DNA of 64,000 nucleotides, from NCBI GenBank assembly GCA_017854535.1, contig JAFMHL010000010.1, forward strand, positions 1-64,000, given 5' to 3'. The DNA is from Nitratireductor sp. (lineage in GTDB: Bacteria > Pseudomonadota > Alphaproteobacteria > Rhizobiales > Rhizobiaceae). Within the stretch, counting starts at the first letter, position 1, and each line of letters opens with the position of its first letter. Below are positions 35,896 to 44,994 of this stretch, piece by piece. Both the position numbers and the translations under genes were made by a program. A model generated the notes under the pieces. The model searched no databases. It was given only the letters and a program-made list of their open reading frames with translations, and was not told the DNA's origin.

Positions 35896-36612
35896 ATGAG
35901 TAAAAAGCCGACAAAAAAGAATACGATCAAAGAGACTGACCTGTATTTGCCAGTCAAAGGCTTGTTGGAAAGTCAGGGCTATGAGGTCAAAGGTGAGATT
36001 GGAGCTGTCGATGTCATGGCAGTGCGCGATGGCGAAGATCCGATTATTGTCGAGTTAAAGACCGGAGTTTCTTTGTCTCTTTTTCATCAAGCAATCGAAC
36101 GTCAGGCCATCACAGATGCGGTCTATGTGGCAGTCCCACACAATCCCGGGAAAGTCTTTTACAGCTCCCTCAAACGCAACACATCTCTGTGTCGCCGCTT
36201 GGGCCTCGGCTTGATCACAGTACGGCTGAAAGACAATCTGGTTCAAATACATTGCGATCCAGGCCCCTACAATCCGAGAAAATCAAAACCAAAAAAAGCA
36301 AGATTGTTAAAAGAATTTGCAAAACGGGTTGGCGATCCGAACCAGGGAGGGGCAACTCGCCAGGGATTGATCACCGCTTATAGACAAGATGCCCTTCGCT
36401 GTGCGCAAACCTTACAGGAAAATGGTCCCTTGAAGGCGGCATTGGTTGCAAAAACCTGCAATGTGGAAAAAGCTCGCCAGATCATGGCAGACGATCATTA
36501 TGGCTGGTTTGAAAAAATAAGTTTAGGCATTTATGCGCTGACGCCAAATGGTGTATCTGCCCTTAGCGAATATGAAAAGGAATTGAAGTCCATCGCAGCG
36601 AAAGAAGCCTAG
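35896..36612 (+). CDS. DUF2161 protein, PD-(D/E)XK nuclease-like
   Basis: A 238-residue protein. The N-terminal half has a PD-(D/E)XK-type core: acidic residue in [12 protein letters not shown], then the ExK pair in PIIVELKTG. The C-terminal half (about 135-238) looks like a winged-helix module with [20 protein letters not shown]. The family is annotated as a putative phosphodiesterase and is common in alphaproteobacteria; its role is not established to my knowledge. RBS is AGGGAAAG. It stands alone and its stop overlaps that of fur on the opposite strand. Confidence 0.8.
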   Translation: MSKKPTKKNTIKETDLYLPVKGLLESQGYEVKGEIGAVDVMAVRDGEDPIIVELKTGVSLSLFHQAIERQAITDAVYVAVPHNPGKVFYSSLKRNTSLCRRLGLGLITVRLKDNLVQIHCDPGPYNPRKSKPKKARLLKEFAKRVGDPNQGGATRQGLITAYRQDALRCAQTLQENGPLKAALVAKTCNVEKARQIMADDHYGWFEKISLGIYALTPNGVSALSEYEKELKSIAAKEA

Positions 36613-37067
36613 TTCTTTTTCTTCCGCTTTCGCCCATATAGCTCAAGACGATGATGCTCGATATCATAGCCCAATTCATCTGCGATCTGCTGTTGCAAGC
36701 GCTCAATGCTCTCTGAATGAAATTCAATCACTTTACCCGTATCAAGATCAATCAAATGATCATGATGGTCACCATCAGCATTTTCAAACCGCGCTGGTCC
36801 GCCTTCAAATGAGTGGCGATGGACGGCACCCAATTGCTCCAGCAGCTTCATGGTCCGATAAACAGTGGCAAGCGAAATCGATTCGTCGACCCGCACCGCC
36901 CTTTTAAAAATTTCCATGGCATCAGGATGGTCGTTCATTTCTTTTAGAATGGTCAAAATAACTTGGCGCGGTCTCGTAATTCGAACGCCAGCACTTTGCA
37001 GTTCCGTTTCATAGTCCCTGCCTTCGGCTTGGAGTGAAACGTCGTTCTTATTGCCTTTGGCTGCCAT
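36609..37067 (-). CDS. fur: Fur-family metal-responsive regulator (Fur/Mur)
   Basis: A 152-residue Fur protein. The winged helix includes [20 protein letters not shown] and [18 protein letters not shown]. Metal-site residues are H86 in [12 protein letters not shown] at 101-104, E115/H117 and H138/H139; the CXXC zinc pairs of many Fur/Zur proteins are absent, as in alphaproteobacterial Mur. A short Lys-rich tail (RKRKKKN) ends it. ATG at 37067 gives a normal length. It is divergent from sitABCD, which suggests manganese-dependent (Mur) control. Confidence 0.9.
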   Translation of the reverse strand: MAAKGNKNDVSLQAEGRDYETELQSAGVRITRPRQVILTILKEMNDHPDAMEIFKRAVRVDESISLATVYRTMKLLEQLGAVHRHSFEGGPARFENADGDHHDHLIDLDTGKVIEFHSESIERLQQQIADELGYDIEHHRLELYGRKRKKKN

Positions 37068-37166
37068 ACCCGCCAATTTCCCTTCAATGCTATGAAAAAT
37101 CTTATACCCAGCGCCAGTTGAGAAGTCCAGTTGCGTCTCATTTGCATGTAAGAGAACGCAGGCCAG

Positions 37167-37190
37167 TTGCAAACGATTTGCATTTGCAAT
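37167..37190. promoter_or_regulatory. Mur/Fur box candidate between fur and sitA
   Basis: TGCAAA-CGA-TTTGCA (37168-37182) is a perfect inverted repeat, and a further TTTGCAA overlaps it at its right end (37182-37188 region), giving a tandem arrangement. Such TGCAAA/TTTGCA elements are the type of sequence predicted for Fur/Mur boxes in alphaproteobacteria as I recall. It is about 70 bp upstream of sitA and 100 bp upstream of fur. Confidence 0.6.
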
Positions 37191-37258
37191 TAAGTTGACG
37201 AACCTGCGCCTTTGCCCTACCTTTTAAATATTATATCAATGTCCAATCGAGGCCCCCA

Positions 37259-38167
37259 ATGGCGTTCTGCCATATTTCCAAAATTCGAGACATAATCGCC
37301 GCGTCAGTCTTATCGGTCTCATTGATCCATATGCCATCATCGGCATTGGCAAAATTAAAAGCAGTAACCACCTTTACAGTCATCGCAGACATGGCAAAAA
37401 ATGTTGCCGGTGATGCCGCTGAGGTGGTTTCCATAACCAAACCCGGCGCAGAAATTCACAATTATCAGCCAACCCCCCGCGATATTATCAAGGCAATTGA
37501 TGCCGATGTAGTTCTCTGGAATGGGCTAAATCTTGAATTATGGTTTGAGAAATTCTTCAACAATCTGGAAGATGTCCCAAGCGTTATCGTTTCTGAAGGG
37601 GTGACCCCAATCGGGATTGGTGACGGACCTTATAATGGCAAGCCAAACCCACATGCCTGGATGTCTCCTTCGGACGCTCTCACCTATGTGGACAATATTG
37701 CCAAAGCGTTCGCAAAATATGACCCTGAAAACGCAGCGATTTATTTAAAAAACGCAGAAAACTACAAAAGTGAGATCAATGCTGCAGTTGCGCCTGTAAG
37801 AGAGCTTTTGCAAAACATACCTGAGGAGCGCCGTTGGTTGGTTACCAGTGAAGGAGCGTTTAGCTATCTGGCGCGCGATTTCAATCTAAACGAAGCCTAT
37901 CTCTGGCCGATCAATGCCGATCAGCAAGGAACGCCGCAACAGGTTCGAAAAGTCATTGACCTCATTCGAGAGAAAAACATTCCTGCAATTTTCAGTGAGA
38001 GCACAGTCCCGTCAGATCCTGCAGAGCAAGTTGCAAGGGAAACAAGCGCCACTTATGGAGGCGTTTTATATGTGGACTCTCTAACGGACGGGTCTGGCCC
38101 AGTGCCCACTTATCTGGATCTTCTTAAAGTCACGACGCAAACCATCGCAAACGGATTGAGGCCATGA
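37259..38167 (+). CDS. sitA: Manganese/iron/zinc ABC transporter substrate-binding protein SitA
   Basis: A 302-residue cluster-9 metal-binding protein (ZnuA/SitA family). A signal peptide ([16 protein letters not shown]) covers the first 31 residues. The metal ligands are H67 ([11 protein letters not shown]), H132 (NPHAWMSP), E198 (TSEGAF) and D273 (YVDSLTD), the set of Mn/Fe-binding SitA/PsaA proteins; there is no His-rich loop as in ZnuA. It starts the operon sitABCD, with the next gene overlapping by ATGA. Mn2+ is the most likely substrate given the Mur-like regulator. Confidence 0.93.
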   Translation: MAFCHISKIRDIIAASVLSVSLIHMPSSALAKLKAVTTFTVIADMAKNVAGDAAEVVSITKPGAEIHNYQPTPRDIIKAIDADVVLWNGLNLELWFEKFFNNLEDVPSVIVSEGVTPIGIGDGPYNGKPNPHAWMSPSDALTYVDNIAKAFAKYDPENAAIYLKNAENYKSEINAAVAPVRELLQNIPEERRWLVTSEGAFSYLARDFNLNEAYLWPINADQQGTPQQVRKVIDLIREKNIPAIFSESTVPSDPAEQVARETSATYGGVLYVDSLTDGSGPVPTYLDLLKVTTQTIANGLRP

Positions 38168-39027
38168 GCGCATCATCAGGCATCGCTGTTAAAAATGTCA
38201 CTGTTACTTACCGAAATGGCGTAACCGCCCTAAAAGCAGCCAGTTTTGAGATTCCAACTGGAACCATTACTGCGCTCGTGGGCGTCAATGGCAGCGGCAA
38301 ATCCACATTATTCAAAGCAATCATGGGCTTTGTCCCCCTGGCATCAGGAGAGGTTTCGATACTCGGATCGAAAGCCAAACAAGCCCTTAGCAAAGTAAAA
38401 ATTGCCTACGTACCCCAGGCAGAAGAAGTAGACTGGAATTTTCCGATTCTGGTTGAAGATGTCGTGATGATGGGTCGTTATGGCCATATGAATTTCATGC
38501 GTATTGCCAAAACCCATGACAAGGAAATTGTCACCCAATCGCTCAAACGTGTTGGCATGCTGGAGTTTCGCAAACGGCAAATTGGAGAACTTTCCGGCGG
38601 TCAAAAGAAGCGCGTTTTTCTGGCCCGTGCCCTCGCCCAGGAAAGCGAAGTCATCTTGCTTGATGAACCTTTCACGGGTGTAGATGTCAAAACCGAAGCC
38701 GCTATTATTGAACTTTTGTCTGCACTTCGCGATGAAGGCAAAGTCATGCTTGTCTCAACTCATAATTTGGGGAGTGTCCCTGAATTCTGTGATCGGACAA
38801 TTTTGATCAACAAAACCATTCTTGCCTACGGTTTGACCAAAGATGTCTTCACCCCTGAAAACCTTGAGAACACCTTTGGCGGTGTTCTGCGCCACTTTAT
38901 CCTTTCTGGCTCGGATCTTCACGATGATGAAGATACCCGCCAGGTGACCGTTATCACCGATGATGAGCGGCCCTTGGTCTTGTATCATGATCAACCAGAG
39001 CAAACTGAAAAGCCATCAGATGATTGA
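38164..39027 (+). CDS. sitB: Metal ABC transporter ATP-binding protein SitB
   Basis: A 287-residue ATPase with Walker [10 protein letters not shown], signature [15 protein letters not shown], Walker [13 protein letters not shown] and switch histidine VSTHNLGS. After the normal ABC domain it has a C-terminal tail of about 45 residues rich in acidic residues and histidine ([30 protein letters not shown]). Overlaps sitA by four bases and sitC by eight. Confidence 0.93.
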   Translation: MSASSGIAVKNVTVTYRNGVTALKAASFEIPTGTITALVGVNGSGKSTLFKAIMGFVPLASGEVSILGSKAKQALSKVKIAYVPQAEEVDWNFPILVEDVVMMGRYGHMNFMRIAKTHDKEIVTQSLKRVGMLEFRKRQIGELSGGQKKRVFLARALAQESEVILLDEPFTGVDVKTEAAIIELLSALRDEGKVMLVSTHNLGSVPEFCDRTILINKTILAYGLTKDVFTPENLENTFGGVLRHFILSGSDLHDDEDTRQVTVITDDERPLVLYHDQPEQTEKPSDD

Positions 39028-39886
39028 TATGCTCTTAGAACCCTTCGCTTACAACTATATGGTCAATGCTATGTTTGTCAGTGCGCTTGTCGGCGGGGTC
39101 TGTGCATTTCTGTCTTGTTATTTGATCATGAAAGGATGGAGCTTGATCGGTGATGCCCTTTCCCATGCTATCGTTCCCGGCGTTGCCGGCGCCTATATGC
39201 TGGGCATTCCTTTCTCTTTAGGCGCATTCTTTTCCGGTGGCCTTGCAGCAGCAGCGATGCTTTTTCTAAATGCTAGAACCAAACTTCGCGAAGATGCTAT
39301 TATCGGCTTGATCTTCACTTCCTTCTTCGGGCTTGGCCTGTTCATGGTATCGTTGTCACCAACATCCGTGAATATTCAAACCATCGTCCTTGGCAATGTA
39401 TTGGCCATTTCGCCTGGTGACACGCTGCAACTGGTAATCATATCAGTCGTGACTTTGATTATATTGACTTTGAAATGGCAAGATTTCATGGTCGCCTTTT
39501 TTGACGAAAACCATGGCCGTTCCATTGGTTTGAATCCTGATGTTCTGAAGGTCGTATTCTTTGCCCTTCTAGCGGCTTCAACCGTAGCAGCCCTGCAAAC
39601 TGTTGGCGCATTCTTGGTGATCGCAATGGTCGTAACCCCCGGCGCAACAGCCTATTTGCTGACCGATCGCTTCCCGTCAATGATTAGAATTGCCGTCACA
39701 ATCGGCACATTATCAAGCTTTTTCGGAGCCTATTTAAGCTACCATCTAAACGCAGCAACCGGCGGTATCATCGTACTATTGCAGACACTGATATTCTTGA
39801 TCGCTTTCTTCTTCGCTCCCAAACATGGAATGCTTGCTGCGCGCCGCAAAAGCCGTGAAGCGTTGAGAATTGGTGCGGACACATGA
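39020..39886 (+). CDS. sitC: Metal ABC transporter permease SitC
   Basis: A 288-residue ABC-3 family inner-membrane permease with about seven to eight helices. Family blocks are [20 protein letters not shown] near the N terminus and the C-terminal [23 protein letters not shown] at 39020 (MIDMLLEPF) overlaps the sitB stop by eight bases; ATG at 39029 is an alternative. It overlaps sitD by four bases. Confidence 0.92.
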   Translation: MIDMLLEPFAYNYMVNAMFVSALVGGVCAFLSCYLIMKGWSLIGDALSHAIVPGVAGAYMLGIPFSLGAFFSGGLAAAAMLFLNARTKLREDAIIGLIFTSFFGLGLFMVSLSPTSVNIQTIVLGNVLAISPGDTLQLVIISVVTLIILTLKWQDFMVAFFDENHGRSIGLNPDVLKVVFFALLAASTVAALQTVGAFLVIAMVVTPGATAYLLTDRFPSMIRIAVTIGTLSSFFGAYLSYHLNAATGGIIVLLQTLIFLIAFFFAPKHGMLAARRKSREALRIGADT

Positions 39887-40716
39887 TCGATACTTTGATT
39901 CAACCCTTCCAATTCGCATTCATGCAACAGGCTTTTGCCATTGCATTGCTGATCGCGGTTCCAGCTGCGCTGCTCTCTTGTTTTCTAGTTTTAAAAGGCT
40001 GGGCATTGATGGGCGATGCCATTTCTCATGCCGTCTTGCCAGGTATTGTTCTGGCTTGGATCATAGGCCTTCCCCTGGCGATTGGCGCATTTATTGCAGG
40101 TATGACCTGCGCTTTGTCGACAGGATATCTCACCACCAACAGTCGATTGCGCGAAGATACGGTGATGGGCATTGTCTTTTCTGGCATGTTCGCGCTGGGG
40201 CTCGTTATGTACACCGCCATACAAACTGATGTGCATCTAGACCATATTCTTTTTGGTAATATTCTTGGTGTTTCTTGGCGTGAGGTTATTGAAACGGGCA
40301 TTCTTGCCCTCGTAATTTCAGCAATAGTTGTCCTGAGGCGTAAAGATTTTTTACTACACGCCTTTGATCTTCAACATGCAAAGGCAATCGGACTTCCAGT
40401 ACAATGGCTGCATTATAGTCTACTGATTATGCTGGCACTGGCAATTGTGTCGGCCTTAAAAGCAGTTGGCATCATCCTCGCAATAGCGCTGCTTATATCG
40501 CCGGGTGCAATCGCATTTCTAATCACCAAGCGGTTTGATACGATGCTGCTAACTGCTGTTCTGATCTCCGTAATTTCATCTTTCCTAGGGGTCTATTTTT
40601 CCTTTTATTTAGACAGTGCGCCTGCCCCAACCATCGTACTGGTCATGGCTCTTTGCTTTGTAGTTGTGTTCATCTGGAAAAGCATGGATGTCGCCCGAGC
40701 AACGCAAAAGACCTAA
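39883..40716 (+). CDS. sitD: Metal ABC transporter permease SitD
   Basis: A 277-residue ABC-3 family permease, paralogue of SitC. It has the matching blocks CFLVLKGWALMGDAISHAVL and LKAVGIILAIALLISPGAIA. The two proteins form the heterodimeric membrane channel. It is the last gene of the operon; no hairpin terminator is evident in the roughly 100 bp that follow. Confidence 0.93.
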   Translation: MIDTLIQPFQFAFMQQAFAIALLIAVPAALLSCFLVLKGWALMGDAISHAVLPGIVLAWIIGLPLAIGAFIAGMTCALSTGYLTTNSRLREDTVMGIVFSGMFALGLVMYTAIQTDVHLDHILFGNILGVSWREVIETGILALVISAIVVLRRKDFLLHAFDLQHAKAIGLPVQWLHYSLLIMLALAIVSALKAVGIILAIALLISPGAIAFLITKRFDTMLLTAVLISVISSFLGVYFSFYLDSAPAPTIVLVMALCFVVVFIWKSMDVARATQKT

Positions 40717-40812
40717 CGAGATAAAATCGCATAAGTTGCGAATCTTACCAAAAACCCTTGCAGCCCATAACCATGTCATTTACTCATCTTTGACAAATTA
40801 AGTGAGGCAGGC

Positions 40813-41994
40813 ATGAAATTCGATTTTGACAAAGTAGTAGACCGCAGAAACTCTCATTCAGCCAAATGGGACGGAATGGCAGGTGCTGTGGGGGCAACAG
40901 CCCCAGACGCAATTGCCATGTGGGTTGCTGATATGGATTTCGAAGCGCCGCCAGCCGTAAAAGAAGCCTTGCTGGAAGAGGTGAACCGTTCGACCCACGG
41001 CTATTACACCAACGACATTACCTGGAAAACAGCCATGAGCGATTGGTTGGATCGCCATCATGGATATAAGCCAGACCCTGAATGGATTACCCCAACCTCA
41101 GGAATAGTCTCTGCCCTTGGATTGATCTTGCAAGCCTTTACAGAAGAAAACGATAGCGTCGTCGTTTTTTCACCTGCCTATCATGCGTTTGATAAAATCA
41201 TCAAAGCCAATAACCGCCACATCCATAACCAGCAAATGATCAATGAGCAGGGCAAATATCGGATGGACTTTGATGGCCTTAAGGCCTCGATGCCAAAAAA
41301 TGCAAAAGTCGTATTTTTCTGTTCGCCCCATAATCCCGGCGGACGTGTGTGGGACGAGGCAGAAATTCGCCAATTGGCTGATTTTTGTATTGAAAATAAT
41401 CTCATTCTTGTCTCAGATGAGATTCACCATGATCTGGTATATTCAGGCGCAACGCATCACGCGACAGCAAAAGTCGCTCCAGACATTGAGGAGCATCTAA
41501 TTACATGTGTTGCTGCAACAAAAACCTTCAACCTTGCTGGCGCTCACATTGGCGGCTGCATTATTTCCAATTCGAAAATGCGGAAGCAATTTCGTGACGT
41601 TTGTAACCGTTCAGGTCTACTTTCTCTGCCTTTGTTTGGCATGATTGCTACTGAAGCTGCACAGCGCCATGGCGATGAATGGCTCTCGCAATTGCTCCCA
41701 TATCTTGAAGCAAACCGCGATCTATTGGCCGAGCGTATTGTTCGAGCCGTGCCCGGAAGCCGGCCGATGCATTTGCAATCTACTTACCTTGGTTGGGTGG
41801 ATTTTGCTGGAACAGGCCTTACAAAAGATGACTATATGCATCGCCTTACCCACAAAGCACGCCTCGGCGTCAGCACTGGTCCACAATTTGGCCCGGGCGG
41901 GGAAAGCTGGGTCCGATTTAATTTTGCAACACCGCGCTCCATAGTGTCAGAAGCATTGGACAGGATGGAAGAAGCCTTCAAAGATCTGGCTTAA
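40813..41994 (+). CDS. patB: MalY/PatB-family PLP-dependent cystathionine beta-lyase / aminotransferase
   Basis: A 393-residue fold-type I PLP enzyme. The PLP lysine is K237 in ATKTFNLAGAHIGG; N174 (SPHNPGG) and D202 (LVSDEIHHDLVY) are the cofactor contacts. The N-terminal MWVADMDFEAPPAV is a MalY/PatB hallmark. These proteins cleave cystathionine or cysteine S-conjugates to pyruvate and ammonia. A single gene with its own ribosome site (GAGG), followed by several inverted repeats. Whether it makes methionine precursors or degrades conjugates cannot be decided here. Confidence 0.9.
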   Translation: MKFDFDKVVDRRNSHSAKWDGMAGAVGATAPDAIAMWVADMDFEAPPAVKEALLEEVNRSTHGYYTNDITWKTAMSDWLDRHHGYKPDPEWITPTSGIVSALGLILQAFTEENDSVVVFSPAYHAFDKIIKANNRHIHNQQMINEQGKYRMDFDGLKASMPKNAKVVFFCSPHNPGGRVWDEAEIRQLADFCIENNLILVSDEIHHDLVYSGATHHATAKVAPDIEEHLITCVAATKTFNLAGAHIGGCIISNSKMRKQFRDVCNRSGLLSLPLFGMIATEAAQRHGDEWLSQLLPYLEANRDLLAERIVRAVPGSRPMHLQSTYLGWVDFAGTGLTKDDYMHRLTHKARLGVSTGPQFGPGGESWVRFNFATPRSIVSEALDRMEEAFKDLA

Positions 41995-42008
41995 TAGGTG
42001 CTTCCAAA

Positions 42009-42059
42009 AGCGTAATTTTTCCTTTTGGTTAAAAAACCACGGAAAAAGACAAAAACGCT
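42009..42059 (+). terminator. Imperfect long hairpin downstream of patB
   Basis: AGCGT (42009-42013) pairs with ACGCT (42055-42059), TTTTTCC (42016-42022) with GGAAAAA (42041-42047) and GGTT (42027-42030) with AACC (42035-42038), giving a nested, bulged stem starting 15 bp after the patB stop. It lacks a clean U-run, so it may be a weak terminator or RNA-stability element. Confidence 0.4.
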
Positions 42060-42096
42060 CTTGAACTTTCCCTTACGTAATAATACATCACGTAGC

Positions 42097-42179
42097 TAGA
42101 GGCTTGATCAAGGCCCCCCACTTTTCCTTGATCATGCATGGCTGTTCCAGTTCATGTAGTGGTCTGACCACAGCCTCTA
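42097..42179. repeat. Nested inverted repeats in a convergent intergenic region
   Basis: TAGAGGC (42097-42103) pairs with GCCTCTA (42173-42179). Inside lie TGATCAAGG (42105-42113) with CCTTGATCA (42126-42134) and the palindrome GTGGTC-T-GACCAC (42159-42171). The region is between the convergent genes patB and the CoA-transferase. It could fold as a branched RNA; the last element also resembles GntR/FadR-type operators (TGGTCNGACCA). Confidence 0.45.
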
Positions 42180-42195
42180 TTTAGCACATCTAAAA

Positions 42196-43398
42196 CTATG
42201 CTTGACCGAACGCACCCTTGGCTTTTGCAGCGCCAATATCAGCTTCGCTCCAACCCATTTCCATTAGCACTTCCTGCGTGTCAGCTCCTTGGCGCGGTGG
42301 TTCGCGATCAACTTGAGTTTTGAAATCAGAATATTTTACCGGATGATGGATCGCCATGTAAGAACCCTCGCTGGGATGCTCGCGAACCTCAGCCAGACCA
42401 GCCTCCTTGATCTGCGGATCCTCAAGCACTGATTCCAAGGTATGAACCCGCATGCAGGGTACATTTGCTTCGCGTAAAACTTCCATCCACTCATCGGTGG
42501 TGCGCTGGGCTGCGATCACTTCAGTCAGCTTGTAAATCTCGTCAATATTCTTGGTGCGCGCCGCATAGGTTTTAAACCTTGGATCATCTGCCAGTTCAGG
42601 CATACCGCCAAGCGCGAAATAACGGCGCCAGTTTTCATCAGAATATGGCATCATCGCGATATGCCCGTCTTTCGTTGCATAGGGCTTGCGATTGGGACTA
42701 ACCGAACGGCTATAGGCAGTCGTTCCTTCCGGCGGTACAAATGTATAGCCAAATAGGTTTTCAACCATATTGTAGGCGACCATACATTCCATCATTGGCA
42801 CTTCTATAAATTGCCCACGACCAGTCCGCTCCTTATGCAGTAATCCGGCTAGAACAGCGTTAGCAGCGAAAAGGCCAGTTGTCTTGTCTGCCACAAGCCC
42901 TGGAATATAACGCGGCGTTTTACTGCCATCTTGACGCGGCAACATAGTGGTTAAACCGCTGGCCGCCTGCACCAAATCATCATAAGCCTGTCTGCCTTCG
43001 TAATGCCCGCCCGTGCCAAAGCCAACGGCATGAACATAAACAATATCTTTCTTAATGGCTTTGACACTTTCATAATCAAAACCCAGACGCTTCATTCCGC
43101 CAGCGCGTATGTTATGAAAAAACACATCTGATTTGGCGATCAATTGTTGCAGAATTTTCTTGGCTTCAGGGTTTCCAAGATCAAGCGTCATCGCGCGTTT
43201 GTTGCGATTGATCGTCATATAAATCGGGCCCATGCCTTCAGAGCGCATTGGGCCTGCATGGCGCATGATGTCGCCGCCGGGGGTTTCAACCTTGATGACA
43301 TCAGCCCCCATATCACCGAGCAATTGCGTCGCAAATGGCCCCAGGACCACTGACGTCAAATCCAATATTGTATAACCCGACAGCATCCCATTGGTCAT
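42196..43398 (-). CDS. CaiB/BaiF-family (class III) CoA-transferase
   Basis: A 400-residue enzyme that moves CoA between carboxylic acids. Family features are LDLTSVVLGPFATQLLGDMG (with ADVIKVETP) at the N terminus, FFHNIRAGGMKRLGFDYESV and the catalytic aspartate, most likely D171, in GLVADKTTGLFAANA. The C-terminal domain includes VPCMRVHTLESVLEDPQI. Substrate specificity cannot be read. A single gene between the patB region and the divergent secreted metallohydrolase-like protein. Confidence 0.9.
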   Translation of the reverse strand: MTNGMLSGYTILDLTSVVLGPFATQLLGDMGADVIKVETPGGDIMRHAGPMRSEGMGPIYMTINRNKRAMTLDLGNPEAKKILQQLIAKSDVFFHNIRAGGMKRLGFDYESVKAIKKDIVYVHAVGFGTGGHYEGRQAYDDLVQAASGLTTMLPRQDGSKTPRYIPGLVADKTTGLFAANAVLAGLLHKERTGRGQFIEVPMMECMVAYNMVENLFGYTFVPPEGTTAYSRSVSPNRKPYATKDGHIAMMPYSDENWRRYFALGGMPELADDPRFKTYAARTKNIDEIYKLTEVIAAQRTTDEWMEVLREANVPCMRVHTLESVLEDPQIKEAGLAEVREHPSEGSYMAIHHPVKYSDFKTQVDREPPRQGADTQEVLMEMGWSEADIGAAKAKGAFGQA

Positions 43399-43543
43399 TC
43401 AAACAAACTCCGATTATCTTTCCTGATGCCTAGCACGGGATGGGCTCGCATTACCAGAAGTCCAGCACATCGCTCACCAATCACATTCAAGAATTACATG
43501 CCGCAAACATCCAGAGATTGATTTTCGTTTTTTTCGCGTTAAG

Positions 43544-43561
43544 CTTTGTTGATAAACAAAG
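43544..43561 (+). promoter_or_regulatory. Hairpin overlapping the ribosome site of the next gene
   Basis: CTTTGTT (43544-43550), loop GATA and AACAAAG (43555-43561) form a 7-bp perfect stem. The 3' arm contains the first bases of the Shine-Dalgarno AAAGGAG, so folding would hide part of the ribosome site of the gene starting at 43573. Confidence 0.4.
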
Positions 43562-43572
43562 GAGAAATGCAC

Positions 43573-44460
43573 ATGCCCATTCATCTCCAGTCCAACCTGT
43601 CACGCTTCATCTGTTGCTTATTTGTAGGCACAGCCTGGCTGCTTTTCGCAATAAACGCGTTATCTGCCCAAGAACGCAGACCCAGCACCTGTCTTGCAAT
43701 CGCTCAAAATCAAGACATGTTCAATGTGATGACTGTCGCTTATAGCGATCAGAAACCGTTATTTGCTCAAGCCAATAAATACAGCGTCAAAATTCGATAT
43801 GCGACCCATTCGACATTCCGCATTGAAAGTCCGGAGGGTATTATTATAGCCACCGACTTCGCCGGACGCGCAGGTACTGGCCGCCTGCCGGATATCGTAA
43901 CCATGAACCATGCCCACGGCACCCATTTCACCCTCACCCCTGATGCTGGAATTCCCCATATTTTGCGCGGCTGGGGAACCACAGATACACCAGCAAGCCA
44001 TTATCTTGAAGTGGCAGACACACTAACCCGCAATGTTACCTCAGATATTTACCGAAGCGGGTTTTTGGTCGAGGAAAACGGCAATTCCATATTCATCTTT
44101 GAAATTGCAGGGCTTTGTATCGGTCATGTCGGCCATCTCCATCACACCTTAACGCCAGAGCATTTTGCAGCCATTGGCCGACTGGATATTTTAATGCTGC
44201 CTGTCGATGGTTCCATGACGATGAGCACCGCTGGCATGTCAGAACTAGCCCGTCAGTTCCGCTCCTCCATCATCCTGCCTATGCATTGGTTCAGCGGTTT
44301 CTCGCTGCAACGCTTCGTGCAAAATATTGGAACAAGCTTCCCCATTGATGCAAGGAGCGAAAGCGAATTTGAAGTGTCGCTAAACACGCTATCTGCAACG
44401 CCAACGGTTATCATCTTACAGCCCGAACTGAGCGACGATCGTTTCTTTTCAGATCCGTAA
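43573..44460 (+). CDS. Exported metallo-beta-lactamase-fold protein with altered active site
   Basis: A 295-residue protein with a signal peptide (CCLFVGTAWLLFAINALSA) cut near residue 32, so it is periplasmic or secreted. The fold is that of UlaG-like metallo-beta-lactamase proteins: YATHSTFRIESPEGIIIATD, then the metal loop MNHAHGTHFT, and later CIGHVGHLHH and LPMHW. The usual HxHxDH is H113-A-H115-G-T117-H118, so the aspartate is replaced by threonine, which argues for one lost metal ligand. ATG at 43573 fits AAGGAG best. Function unknown. Confidence 0.75.
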   Translation: MPIHLQSNLSRFICCLFVGTAWLLFAINALSAQERRPSTCLAIAQNQDMFNVMTVAYSDQKPLFAQANKYSVKIRYATHSTFRIESPEGIIIATDFAGRAGTGRLPDIVTMNHAHGTHFTLTPDAGIPHILRGWGTTDTPASHYLEVADTLTRNVTSDIYRSGFLVEENGNSIFIFEIAGLCIGHVGHLHHTLTPEHFAAIGRLDILMLPVDGSMTMSTAGMSELARQFRSSIILPMHWFSGFSLQRFVQNIGTSFPIDARSESEFEVSLNTLSATPTVIILQPELSDDRFFSDP

Positions 44461-44481
44461 AATCAGGCGAATTCGAAATAA

Positions 44482-44991
44482 TCAAGACTTTTCGATTTCA
44501 TTGATATCGGCGGCGCTCATCTCAAACGCCTTGCCAAATCCACCATTCAATGCAACGCGTTCGACGCTCATTTTATAAAAAGCGAAATCACCAAAATCGA
44601 CATAAAGTTCTGACTTTGGATGCTTATTGAGCCAGAACGCCCGTCGCGCAGGGTGAACTGCATCGTCGCGGCTCAATTTTTCAACCTTCCCGATTACTGT
44701 CACCCTTGGAAAAGCCAAGGGGTCTCCTTTTTGTAGTGGCTCTCCAAACAGGATCGAAGCCCTTCCATCAATCTTCAGGGCTTTCGAATGGCCTGAAAGA
44801 TCAGAAGCCAGAAAGAACGGCGAACCATCCTTTTCCATCGCAACAGCAACCCGCGATACCAAGGGATAGCCAGTATCAGGTTCAAGGACGGCGATGGATG
44901 CAAATTGGGCATTCTCAATCAGGCCCCGCGCCTGCGCCCGCGCTTCATCACTGGTTTCACGAATGGGATTGGTTTTGGATGGTTCAGGCAT
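44482..44991 (-). CDS. HugZ-like pyridoxamine 5'-phosphate oxidase-fold protein
   Basis: A 169-residue split-barrel protein. It contains SEARAQARGLIENAQFASIA-like sequence (SDEARAQARGLIENAQFASI) and the C-terminal block ELYVDFGDFAFYKMSVERV then NGGFGKAF, typical of the HugZ/heme-utilisation branch. These proteins bind FMN or heme; some cleave heme. No catalytic assignment is possible. It ends next to the MBL-fold gene (convergent) and is preceded by the redoxin gene four bases upstream, probably co-transcribed. Confidence 0.82.
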   Translation of the reverse strand: MPEPSKTNPIRETSDEARAQARGLIENAQFASIAVLEPDTGYPLVSRVAVAMEKDGSPFFLASDLSGHSKALKIDGRASILFGEPLQKGDPLAFPRVTVIGKVEKLSRDDAVHPARRAFWLNKHPKSELYVDFGDFAFYKMSVERVALNGGFGKAFEMSAADINEIEKS

Positions 44992-44994
44992 TTT

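Noticed and set aside
42159-42171. GTGGTCTGACCAC as a FadR/GntR operator controlling the CoA-transferase or patB
   Set aside because: It lies downstream of both genes, so as an operator it would control neither; kept only as part of the inverted-repeat cluster.
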